Source: Lysobacter capsici (lineage in GTDB: Bacteria > Pseudomonadota > Gammaproteobacteria > Xanthomonadales > Xanthomonadaceae). From it: a stretch of DNA of 64,000 nt. Below, in pieces: positions 47,478-55,618 of the stretch. The stretch covers positions 372,001 through 436,000 of the forward strand of contig NZ_CP094357.1 of assembly GCF_014779555.2 (NCBI RefSeq). The letters are read 5' to 3'. Under the pieces are notes generated by a model. That model worked only from the letters and a program-made list of their open reading frames with translations. It ran no database searches and was not told the origin of the DNA. How positions within the stretch are numbered: the stretch's first letter is position 1; each line of letters opens with the position of its first letter. A program made the translations under genes and the position numbers.

Positions 47478-49526
47478 CTACTTCTTCACTTCCTGCGTAT
47501 GCGCCTTCAACGCATCTGCCAACCCCTTCACGCCATCCGCCCCCGCCGGCACCGTGATGCTGGACCCCTTGAGATCCTCGCCGATCGCCTGCGCCCGCCC
47601 GCCCAGGCACTGCGACAAAAACCCCTCGGCCACCGCGTTGAACGCCATCGAGTTCTCCGGCCGGGCGAAGCCATGGCCCTCGTCGGGGAACAACACGTAC
47701 GTCACCGGGATCTTCTTGGCCCGCATCGCCTCGACGATCTGATCGCTCTCGGCCTGGTTCACCCGCGGGTCGTTCGCGCCCTGGCCGATCAACAACGGCT
47801 TGCTGATCTTGTCGACCCGGGTGATCGGCGAACGCTCGGCCAGCAGTTTGCGGCCGGCCGGCGTGCGCGGGTCGCCCATGCGGCGGGCGAACTGTTCGAA
47901 GATGCTGGCCCAGTACGGCGGGATCGTCTTGAGCAGGGTTTCCAGATTGGACGGGCCGACGATGTCGACGCCGCACTTGAAGGTGTCCGGGGTGAAGGTC
48001 ATGCCGACCAGGGTCGCGTAACCGCCGTAGCTGCCGCCCATGATCGCGACCTGGTCGGGCGTGGTGATGCCTTGCTTGACCGCCCAGTCGACCGCGTCGA
48101 TCAGGTCGTCGTGCATCTTGCCGGCCCACTCGCCGTCGGCGGCGTTGATGAAGTTCTTGCCGAAGCCGGTCGAGCCGCGGTAGTTGACCTTGAGCGAGGC
48201 GTAGCCGCGGTTGGCCAGCCATTGCGCGGTGGCGTTGTAGCCGTACACGTCGCGCGACCACGGCCCGCCGTGCACGGTCAGGATCAGCGGCACAGGTCGC
48301 TGAACCTTGCCGTCGCGTTCGGCGCCGGCCGGCAGGGTCAGGTAGCTGACCAGGGTCTTGCCGTCGCGCGCGGGAATTTCCCGCGGCCACATCGGCACCA
48401 GCGCGGCGCCGTCCAGGGCCGGGCGCGAGGCGAACAGCTTGGTCAGCGCGCCGCTGCCGCCGCTGTCGTAGCGGTAGATGGTCGAGGGTTGTTCGGCCGA
48501 GCTGTAGTCGACGATCCAGGTCTTGTCGTCGAGGCTGCGCGAGGTGATGGTGTATTCGCCCTTGCCCAGTTTCGATTCCAGCCGCGCGAGCTCGGCCGCG
48601 ACCGCCGGGTCCAGCGGCCGCCACTGCCGGCGCAGGTAGTTCACCGAGACCGCCTGCGGTTCGTCGCTGACCGGGTCGCTCAACAGCTCGCCGACATCGG
48701 CGCGCGGGTCGTCCGACAACAGGGTCTTGTGGCCGTCGCGGTCGATCGCGTACAGCGCCGAGGTGTCGCGGCCGCGCGAGTCGGTCGCGTACAGGGTCTT
48801 GCCGTCGTCGCTGTAGCCTTCGATCGCGCTGGTCTGGGTGTCTTCGAACGGGATCGTGTCGACCACCTTCCAGCCCTTGTCGCCGTCGGGCGCGAGCAGT
48901 TCGATGCCGCCATCGTCGCGCGCGCGGCTGACCCGGCCGACCCGCAGATCGCCGTCGGCGTAGTACGAGGCGATGCGTTCCTCGTTGCGATGCACCAGGG
49001 TGCGTTCGCCGCTGCCCAGGTCGACCCGGTACAGGTCGTGCCACTTGCCGTCGCGATCGTTCATCGCGACCAGCACGCTGTCGCGATGGCGATGGGCCAG
49101 CCGCACCAGGCCGGCGCGGGTCTTGGGGTAGGGGGTCAGGTCGCGCGCCGGGCCGGGCTTGGACAGGTCGACCGCGTACAGATGGAAGTTCTCGTCGCCG
49201 CCGCTGTCGCGCAGGTACAGCAGGGTGCTGTCGCGGTAACTCCAGACGAACTGGCGGATGCCACGCGCCTTGTCGTCAGTGACCGCGCGCGCCTGGGCCG
49301 GCTGGTCGATCGGCGCGACCCACACGTTCATCACCCCGTCGAGCGGCGCGAGCCAGCCCAGGTAGCGGCCGTCCGGGCTGATCTGCGCGCCGGTCCGGTC
49401 CGGGTTGCCGAACAGCGCCGAGCGTGGGATCAGTTCGCCTTCGACCGACGGACGCACGGCGAAGGCGGGGCTGCACAGGCCGGCGAGCACGGCGGCGGCG
49501 AGGGGCGCGAGGGATCGTGGCGACAT
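47478..49526 (-). CDS. Secreted S9 prolyl oligopeptidase-family peptidase
   Basis: 682 residues from ATG 49526, with signal peptide MSPRSLAPLAAAVLAGLCSPAFA. An N-terminal propeller (to about 410: FGNPDRTGAQISPDGRYLGWLAPLDG, SDDGKTLYATDSRGRDTSAL) covers an alpha/beta hydrolase with nucleophile S499 in MGGSYGGYATL, the acid in GANDPRV and the His in PDEGHGFARPEN. Periplasmic dipeptidyl or acylaminoacyl peptidases have this form. Divergent from the RiPP-type locus; a role in removing the leader of the precursor peptide is possible but there is no direct sign. Confidence 0.9.
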   Translation of the reverse strand: MSPRSLAPLAAAVLAGLCSPAFAVRPSVEGELIPRSALFGNPDRTGAQISPDGRYLGWLAPLDGVMNVWVAPIDQPAQARAVTDDKARGIRQFVWSYRDSTLLYLRDSGGDENFHLYAVDLSKPGPARDLTPYPKTRAGLVRLAHRHRDSVLVAMNDRDGKWHDLYRVDLGSGERTLVHRNEERIASYYADGDLRVGRVSRARDDGGIELLAPDGDKGWKVVDTIPFEDTQTSAIEGYSDDGKTLYATDSRGRDTSALYAIDRDGHKTLLSDDPRADVGELLSDPVSDEPQAVSVNYLRRQWRPLDPAVAAELARLESKLGKGEYTITSRSLDDKTWIVDYSSAEQPSTIYRYDSGGSGALTKLFASRPALDGAALVPMWPREIPARDGKTLVSYLTLPAGAERDGKVQRPVPLILTVHGGPWSRDVYGYNATAQWLANRGYASLKVNYRGSTGFGKNFINAADGEWAGKMHDDLIDAVDWAVKQGITTPDQVAIMGGSYGGYATLVGMTFTPDTFKCGVDIVGPSNLETLLKTIPPYWASIFEQFARRMGDPRTPAGRKLLAERSPITRVDKISKPLLIGQGANDPRVNQAESDQIVEAMRAKKIPVTYVLFPDEGHGFARPENSMAFNAVAEGFLSQCLGGRAQAIGEDLKGSSITVPAGADGVKGLADALKAHTQEVKK

Positions 49527-49840
49527 GACGGACTCCGGTGAAAGACGGGACGACGTGGCGGTACGGGACGATCGGATGACGGAAGCCGAGTATGAACAGC
49601 GCGGGGGCGGAGGCGGTAGACGCCGCCGGCCGGGGGCGATGCCGCCATCGTATTCAGCGTGGCGCGATGCGGTCCGGCGGTCCTGTTGCAGTGGCGAAAC
49701 GCGCATCGTCATCGCGCGCCGTGGCATGTAGCATCGCCCCCAGGACTGGCCGTTTCGGCCTTCTTGCGGCGTTAGCAGTTCAGACCAGGTGCTATCCTGC
49801 CGGTAAGGCTCCACAGGACGTGGGGCGCGGGGAGATCGGG
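49527..49840. promoter_or_regulatory. Divergent region, S9 peptidase / GGDEF gene
   Basis: 314 bases, no gene. A small hairpin lies at about 49750-49766 (GGCCGTTTCGGCC). GGAG at 49831-49834 is the ribosome-binding site of the GGDEF gene. No convincing promoter boxes or c-di-GMP riboswitch core were found. Confidence 0.4.
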
Positions 49841-50890
49841 ATGAATCGCGACACGGCGGCGCCCTCGTTGGGCCGCGAGACCGACAATTCGACTGTGACC
49901 GCGGCGCCGACGGATGTGGCGATGGCGGTGCTTACCCCGGGCGAATTCGAACTGTTCGCCGAGATCGGTCGGCCGCGTCGGATCGAAGCCGGCCAGGTGC
50001 TGTTCCGCCGCGGCGAACTGGGCACCACCATGTTCGTGATCGCGCGCGGCGCGATCACCCTGGACTTCGGCGACGACCTGGTCACCAAGCGCCTGGGCGT
50101 GCGCGAATTCTTCGGCGAACTCGGCCTGCTGATCGGCGATCACGCGCGCAGCGCGGATGCGATCGCGGCCACCGACGGCCTGCTGGTCGAGCTGCGCCAC
50201 GAAGAGTTTCAGCGGTTGGTCGATCGCGACCCTTCGCTCGTTTCGTATTTCCTGCGCCGCGCGATCATGCGCGTGGTGCTCAACGAACAAAGCCTGATCC
50301 GGCGCCTGCGCCGGCGCAACCAGGATCTGGAAGCCGCGCTCGACAGCCTGTACGCGACCACCCATCAGCTCAACCAGACCGAAGAGCTCATCCGCACCGA
50401 CGACCTCACCGGCCTGTACAACCGCCGCGGCCTGACCTTGCACCTGCAGGACGCGCGCGCGGCCGGCATGGCCGAGACCATGGGCCTGGTGCTGATCGAT
50501 TGCGACCGCTTCAAACAGGTCAACGACGATCACGGCCATCTGGCCGGCGACCGCGTGCTGCAGAGCGTGGCCAACATCCTGCGTTCGGTGGCCGGGCCCG
50601 AGGACATCGCCTGCCGTCTGGGCGGCGACGAATTCTGTCTGTTGGTCGCCGCGCGCACCCGCCAGGACGTGATGCGCTTCGCCGACTTCATCGTTCACAC
50701 CGTGCATGGCCTGCTGCTGATCCCGCAGTCTCCGCCGACCATCTGTCCGGTCAGCGTCGGCGCCTGCCTGGTCAGCGCCAAGCACGAGTGGAACGACTGG
50801 TACGCACACGCCGATACCGCGCTTTACCAGGCCAAGCGCCTGGGCGGCAATCGCGTGCATTGGCAGGACGCCGAACTGACGCCGGCGTGA
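49841..50890 (+). CDS. Cyclic-nucleotide-binding domain plus GGDEF diguanylate cyclase
   Basis: 349 residues. Residues about 28-140 form a CNB (Crp/PKA-type) domain: LTPGEFELFAEIGRPRRIEAGQVLFRRGELGTTMFVIARG, FFGELGLLIG, phosphate-loop ARSADAIAATDGLLVELR. A helical linker (150-185) leads to a GGDEF domain with signature GGDEF at 261-265 and the metal residues in LVLIDCDRFKQVNDDHGHLAGDRVL intact, so it should make c-di-GMP. Cytoplasmic. It precedes the cyclase/TPR gene by 23 bases (or overlaps it if that gene uses the upstream GTG), so the CNB domain could sense a nucleotide tied to that partner. Confidence 0.9.
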   Translation: MNRDTAAPSLGRETDNSTVTAAPTDVAMAVLTPGEFELFAEIGRPRRIEAGQVLFRRGELGTTMFVIARGAITLDFGDDLVTKRLGVREFFGELGLLIGDHARSADAIAATDGLLVELRHEEFQRLVDRDPSLVSYFLRRAIMRVVLNEQSLIRRLRRRNQDLEAALDSLYATTHQLNQTEELIRTDDLTGLYNRRGLTLHLQDARAAGMAETMGLVLIDCDRFKQVNDDHGHLAGDRVLQSVANILRSVAGPEDIACRLGGDEFCLLVAARTRQDVMRFADFIVHTVHGLLLIPQSPPTICPVSVGACLVSAKHEWNDWYAHADTALYQAKRLGGNRVHWQDAELTPA

Positions 50891-50913
50891 GTTCCGCCGA
50901 CAAGGATGCCGCG

Positions 50914-53541
50914 ATGAACGATGCCCACCGCCCTCTGGCCGAAGGTCCGCAACTGCGTACCTTGCTGCTGACCGACCTGTGCGATTCGACCACCCTGGTC
51001 GAACGCCTGGGCGACGGTCCGGCGGCGGAGTTGTTTCGCGCTCACGACCGTCTGGTGCTGGCCTTGCAGCAACGCTGGCGCGGCCGCCTGATCGACCGCT
51101 CCGACGGCTTGCTGCTGTTGTTCGAGCGGCCGATCGATGGCCTGGGCTTCGCCCTGGATTACGCGCGCGGCCTGCGCGAGCTCGGCGCGGCGCGCAAGCT
51201 GGAGCTGAAGGCGCGCGCCGGCCTGCATGTCGGCGAAGTGCTGACCTGGCGCAACAGCGACGAGGCGGTGCAGGTCGGGGCCAAGCCGGTCGAAGTCGAG
51301 GGCCTGGCCAAGCCGATGGCCGGCCGGCTGATGGCGACCGCGCGTCCGGGCCAGATCCTGTTGTCGGCGGTGGCCGAACCGCTGGCCCATCGCGCCGCGC
51401 GCGAACTGGGCGAACGCGGCCAGCAACTGCTATGGAAATCGCACGGGCGCTGGCGCTTCAAGGGCGTGCCCGAGCCGCAGGAAATCTACGAGGTCGGCGA
51501 ACCCGGCATCGCCCCGCTGCGCGCGCCGCCGAACGGCCCCAAGGCCTGGCGCGATATTCCGCTGTGGCGGCGTCCGGCCGCGCTTGCCGCCGAGATCGCG
51601 GTGCTGGCGGTGATCGGCACCGGCGTGTGGTTCGCGACCCGGCCGCAGCCGGCGATCGCGTTCAACCAGCGCGACTGGGTGGTGGTCGGCGACCTGCGCA
51701 ACCTCACCGGCCAGAGCGTGCTCGACGATTCGCTCGAACAGGCCTTCCGCATCAGCCTGGAGCAGTCGCGCTACGTCAACGTGCTGTCCGACCTGAAGGC
51801 GCGCGACACCCTCGAACGCATGCAGCGCAAGCCCGACACCACGCTCGACCGCGCGGTCGCGTCCGAGATCGCGCTGCGCGACGGCGCGCGCGCGGTGATC
51901 CTGCCGACCGTGGCCGAAGTCGGCGGGCGGGTGCGGATCAGCGCCGAAGTCATCGACCCGCATACCCAGACCACGGTCTATGCGCAATCGGCCGACGGCG
52001 CCGGCGCCGACTCGGCGCTGGGTTCGATCGACACGGTCACCGCCGGCTTGCGCGAAAAGCTCGGCGAGGCGATGAAGTCGATCGAACGCGATTCCGAGCC
52101 GCTGCCGAAAGTCGCGACCAAGAACCTCGACGCGCTGCGTTCCTACGCGCTGGGCCAGAAGGCCTTCGGCGCCGGCCGCTACGACGACGCGGCCAACTTC
52201 TACCAGCGCGCGACCGCGCTGGATCCGAACTTCGCCCTGGCCTACCTGGGCAGCGTGCGCACCGGCGTGGCCTCGGTCAACGCGACCCACGCCAAGCCGT
52301 TCCTGGCCCGCGCGATCGAGCACCGCGACCGCCTGCCGCCGCGCGACGCGCTGTACCTCGACGCGTGGTCGGCCGAATTCGTCACCGGCCATCAGGCCGC
52401 GAGCAAGTGGAAGCTGCTGGCCGACCTTTACCCGGATTACTTCGCCGGCGCGGCCAACTACGCCTTCAACCTGATGCAGGAAAACCGCTACAAGGAAGCG
52501 CAGGCCTACGCCGAGCGCACGACCTTGCCGCAGAACCCGCTGCGCGGCCACGGCTACGACCAGCTCGGCCGCAGCGAACTGGGCCAGGAGGATTTCGCCG
52601 CCGCGCGCAATGCCTTCGATCAGGCGCTCAAGCTCAATATTTCCGACGCCGCGCGCCGCCGCGCCAACGTTTCGGCGGCGCAGGGCGGCTACGCCGACGC
52701 GATGCGCCGGTTGGAGAGCAAGTCCGACGGCGGCAAGCAGGGCTATGCGCGGGTGCAGGATCTGGACAAGACCTCGGTGCTGCTCGATCAGGGCCGCTGG
52801 GCCGAGGCCGAACGCTACATCGACGCGGCCGCGCGCCTGCCGGTGGAAGGCAACGAATTGCTGCAGCACGTGCTCGGCGTCGCCGCCGGCAGCGTGACCT
52901 CGCTCAACGGCGACCGCGCGCGCGCGCGCGCGCGCCTGGGCGCGTCGGCCAAGCGCGCGCTCGACGCGGCCGCGGCCGATGCCGCCTACGACGAAGTCGA
53001 TTACGTGTACTTCGCCCTGGCCTCGGCCTATCTGGTCCAGCGTCAGGGCGATTCGAGCCTGGCCCAGTCGGTGCTCGACGCGCTCAAGGACCGCCCGCAG
53101 CTGTGGGCGACGCCGAAACTGTCGGAATTGCGCGAAATCGTATTGGCCGGCCAGGAGCGTTTGTCCGGCAAGCCCGAAGCGGCGATCCGCCGCCTGCGCA
53201 CCCTGTTGACCGGGCACGAGCTGTATCAAAGCCGCGCCGCGCTGATGGAGGCCTATGCCGCCGCCGACCAGCCCGAGCAGGCGCTGATCCAGGCGCGCTG
53301 GTTGGCCAGCCATCGCGGCCTGGCCTATATCGAACCGGTCGGCGCGCAGTCGTTGCAGCCGTTGAACGTCGCCGATTCGCGCCTGGCGCAACTGCGCGCG
53401 GCCGAATTCCTGAACCAGCTCGGCCGCACCGAGGAAGCACGCAAGGAGGCGCAGGCGTTCTTGGCCGCCTGCCCTCCCAAGTTGTTGCCGGCTTACTTCT
53501 TCTCGAGGGTCGAGAGGATCCTGCCCGCTTCGAAGCAGTGA
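50914..53541 (+). CDS. Class III cyclase-like domain, membrane segment and TPR protein of a peptide-modification locus
   Basis: 875 residues from ATG 50914 (AAGGA seven bases upstream; a GTG at 50887 overlapping the GGDEF stop is the alternative). Residues 10-185 resemble a class III nucleotide cyclase: metal Asp in LLLTDLCDST and RSDGLLLLFE, and ARAGLHVGEV. The Asn and Arg normally found in the VN-x-AAR motif seem replaced (VEVEGLAK), so activity is doubtful. One membrane segment at about 220-240 puts the rest in the periplasm: a TolB/FlgO-like domain (DWVVVGDLRNLTGQSVLDDSLEQAF) and TPR-like repeats from about 410. The arrangement and neighbours match what is annotated as 'putative peptide modification system cyclase' in Xanthomonas/Lysobacter. 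A (CG)10 run at 52915-52935 lies in the coding sequence. Confidence 0.85.
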   Translation: MNDAHRPLAEGPQLRTLLLTDLCDSTTLVERLGDGPAAELFRAHDRLVLALQQRWRGRLIDRSDGLLLLFERPIDGLGFALDYARGLRELGAARKLELKARAGLHVGEVLTWRNSDEAVQVGAKPVEVEGLAKPMAGRLMATARPGQILLSAVAEPLAHRAARELGERGQQLLWKSHGRWRFKGVPEPQEIYEVGEPGIAPLRAPPNGPKAWRDIPLWRRPAALAAEIAVLAVIGTGVWFATRPQPAIAFNQRDWVVVGDLRNLTGQSVLDDSLEQAFRISLEQSRYVNVLSDLKARDTLERMQRKPDTTLDRAVASEIALRDGARAVILPTVAEVGGRVRISAEVIDPHTQTTVYAQSADGAGADSALGSIDTVTAGLREKLGEAMKSIERDSEPLPKVATKNLDALRSYALGQKAFGAGRYDDAANFYQRATALDPNFALAYLGSVRTGVASVNATHAKPFLARAIEHRDRLPPRDALYLDAWSAEFVTGHQAASKWKLLADLYPDYFAGAANYAFNLMQENRYKEAQAYAERTTLPQNPLRGHGYDQLGRSELGQEDFAAARNAFDQALKLNISDAARRRANVSAAQGGYADAMRRLESKSDGGKQGYARVQDLDKTSVLLDQGRWAEAERYIDAAARLPVEGNELLQHVLGVAAGSVTSLNGDRARARARLGASAKRALDAAAADAAYDEVDYVYFALASAYLVQRQGDSSLAQSVLDALKDRPQLWATPKLSELREIVLAGQERLSGKPEAAIRRLRTLLTGHELYQSRAALMEAYAAADQPEQALIQARWLASHRGLAYIEPVGAQSLQPLNVADSRLAQLRAAEFLNQLGRTEEARKEAQAFLAACPPKLLPAYFFSRVERILPASKQ

Positions 53542-53813
53542 GGGTTGTTGTAGGCCGCGGCCGAGGTCAGGAAGTCCTTGATCAAGGCGCGGGCCTGGGC
53601 GATCTCTTCCTTGGGCGCGATCTGGACCGTGGTCATGCACGCCATCAAGGCGTCCTCGGGAATGTCGTGACCGGCCTTGCGCACTGCCGCGACCGGGTCT
53701 TTCGCGAACAGATCGCGGAAGTCGTTATCGGTGCTGAGCAGTTCCAGCAGCTTGTCGGCGACGGCCGGATCGAACGGCGTGTGCTCGCCGCCGGGTGGTT
53801 TTCTGGTAGCCAT
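53493..53813 (-). CDS. NHLP-like RiPP precursor peptide
   Basis: 106 residues. The leader-like body (PAVADKLLELLSTDNDFRDLFAKDPVAAVRKAGHDIPEDALMACM) resembles nitrile-hydratase-derived NHLP leaders (D-x-FR-x-L-x-x-DP-x-x-A-x-R-x-AG). The end is small and unlike the leader: SAAAYNNPHCFEAGRILSTLEKK. Cysteines are C59 and C93 only; there is no GG cleavage site. It fits the family annotated as putative modified peptide next to SagB-type dehydrogenases in Xanthomonadaceae. Start ATG 53813 after GGGGAAA. Residues 92-106 and the stop lie antisense to the last codons of the cyclase gene. The product is unknown; likely core is the last 20-25 residues. Confidence 0.85.
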   Translation of the reverse strand: MATRKPPGGEHTPFDPAVADKLLELLSTDNDFRDLFAKDPVAAVRKAGHDIPEDALMACMTTVQIAPKEEIAQARALIKDFLTSAAAYNNPHCFEAGRILSTLEKK

Positions 53814-54173
53814 AGTTTCCCCATTTCCCCCACTAATGATGCCCGTTAAGGGCGTACTGAGCGCCGAATCTAACCCCGTAGGGACAACGCGACAACCTGC
53901 GCGAACAGGTCAACCATGCCTGCGCGCACGCGTTGCATGCGCCCGATGACGGCGATTTCTAACGCGCGGGTGTGACCGCAGCGTGGCGTGAGCCGTTTCG
54001 TTATGCCAATTCAGCTTGCGCCGCAGGCACCGCTGGCGATGGAGTGGCCGGCGTCGCGCGAACCTGCGGCGTCGGCGCCGACGGTCCGGAGCGCGTGATA
54101 ACGTCCTGTCCCGGCCGGCAACGGGCGGGTCCGACTCGCGCCTCCGGCTTCGCCTACGACACAGGACCGCTTC
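53814..54173. promoter_or_regulatory. Divergent region, precursor peptide / dehydrogenase
   Basis: 360 bases, no gene. On the minus strand a possible sigma-70 pair TTGTCG (53890-53895) and TTAGAT (53868-53873) with a 16-base spacer stands 54 bases before the precursor ATG. Nothing clear reads towards the dehydrogenase. Confidence 0.4.
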
Positions 54174-55355
54174 ATGCGCATACGCCGCTGCGCCGTGCTC
54201 TTCTTCGAGCCGCGCGAACAGATCGGCTTCGATCTCAATTCGCTGCTCAGCGGCGGCGCCGGCCTGCACCGCGAGCTGCGCTGGCTGGCCCTGGCCGCGC
54301 ATCTGGAGGCGGAGGTCGAGGTCGACGGCGATGAGCGCGAACTGCTCGGCGCGCTCAGCCCCGGTTTCTGGATCGACAGCGCGACGCTCGAGCCGCGCTT
54401 CGCGGCTTCGTTACAACGCCTGCTCGAACAAGGCCTGATCGTGGCCGAGGACGCGCGCCACGCCGGCCATCGCGAACGCGACGAGACCCTGCGCGCCGGC
54501 CACTGGTGGCCGGCGGCGGCGATGGCGCACCGGCTCGCGCGCTGGCAGGGGCTCGACAGCGTCAGCGTCATGGAAGCCAACGAAATGACCACCGCCGCCG
54601 AACTGCGGCGCAAGCTCGGCCCGCCGCCGGTGCATGCGCCGCAACGCGGCGACGCGCGGGCCCGAGTGACGCTGCCGCGCGTCGACGGCAACGACTTCGA
54701 CGCGCTGCTGGCGCGACGCGCGACCTGCCGCAATTTCGACGGCGAGCGCTCGCTGCCGCTCGAATTGTTCGCGCACATGCTGCAACGCGTGTTCGCCGCG
54801 CAGGCGCAGGTGCGGATCGACGACGACACCGTGTTCCTGAAGAAACACACGCCGTCCGGCGGCGGCCTGCATCCGACCGAGGCTTATCTGATCGTGCAGC
54901 GCGTCGACGGCATCGCGCCGGGGTTGTACCACTACCACGCCGCCGATCACGCGCTGCAGCCCTTGCCCGCGCCCGACGAACCGCTGGAGACCTTCGCCCG
55001 CCGCGCGCTCGCCGGCCAGCACTGGTTCTCCAACGCGCCGGTGCTGGCGGTGCTGGCGCCGCGCTATGCGCGCAGCTTCTGGAAGTACCGCAATCATCCG
55101 AAGGCGTATCGCGCGCTGGTGCTCGACAGCGGCCATCTGTCGCAGACGCTGTATCTGAGCGCGACCGAACTCGGCCTGGCCGCGTTCGTGACCTCGGCGA
55201 TCAACGAGATCGATATCGAACGCGGCTTCGGCCTGGACCCGCTGGTCGAAGGCCCGCTCGCGGTGTGCGGCTTCGGTTGGCGCGCGCAGCGGATGGAAAC
55301 GACGGAGTTCGATCCAAACGAAGAAGTCTGGACGCCAACGCCCGAAAAACAGTGA
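54174..55355 (+). CDS. SagB-like flavin-dependent peptide maturation dehydrogenase
   Basis: 393 residues. Residues 1 to about 165 form a helical domain resembling the N-terminal half of SagB relatives, followed by the nitroreductase-type FMN domain: DALLARRATCRNFDGERSLPLELF, PSGGGLHP (227-234), GLYHYHAADHALQPL, FWKYRNHPKAYRALVLDSGHLSQTLYLSATELGLAAF and the C-terminal GFGWR. SagB enzymes oxidise azolines to azoles in RiPPs. No cyclodehydratase (YcaO) is in the window, so the substrate bond is open. The gene diverges from the precursor peptide gene. Its last nine codons begin a 94-bp tandem repeat. Confidence 0.87.
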   Translation: MRIRRCAVLFFEPREQIGFDLNSLLSGGAGLHRELRWLALAAHLEAEVEVDGDERELLGALSPGFWIDSATLEPRFAASLQRLLEQGLIVAEDARHAGHRERDETLRAGHWWPAAAMAHRLARWQGLDSVSVMEANEMTTAAELRRKLGPPPVHAPQRGDARARVTLPRVDGNDFDALLARRATCRNFDGERSLPLELFAHMLQRVFAAQAQVRIDDDTVFLKKHTPSGGGLHPTEAYLIVQRVDGIAPGLYHYHAADHALQPLPAPDEPLETFARRALAGQHWFSNAPVLAVLAPRYARSFWKYRNHPKAYRALVLDSGHLSQTLYLSATELGLAAFVTSAINEIDIERGFGLDPLVEGPLAVCGFGWRAQRMETTEFDPNEEVWTPTPEKQ

Positions 55356-55507
55356 GACAAGGCCGATCCCACCGCGCGCGGTTGCTCTCCATTGCAACAA
55401 CACTCCAGGTCATAGAAAAAATCCGGACACCAGCGCCCGAACAACAGTGAGACAAGGCAGGCCCCACCGCGCTCTGTTCCCCACTGCTGCAACAACACTC
55501 CAGGCCT
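55328..55507. repeat. Two-copy 94-bp tandem repeat including the end of the dehydrogenase gene
   Basis: Unit 1 runs from 55328 through the stop codon to about 55421, unit 2 from 55422 to about 55507. Both contain GCCCGAAAAACAGTGAGACA or a close variant, CCCACCGCGC, and CAACAACACTCCAGG. Unit 2 therefore repeats the coding end (RTPAPEQQ stop) out of any gene. Confidence 0.85.
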
Positions 55508-55618
55508 TCGCGAAATTCAGCCAACCCGCATCCGCAACGCAGCATGCCAACCCCGAGCAAGACACCGCCGCCACGGTAATGCCATCCTCACCGCATCCAC
55601 CGAGAGAGGTCGACCCGT

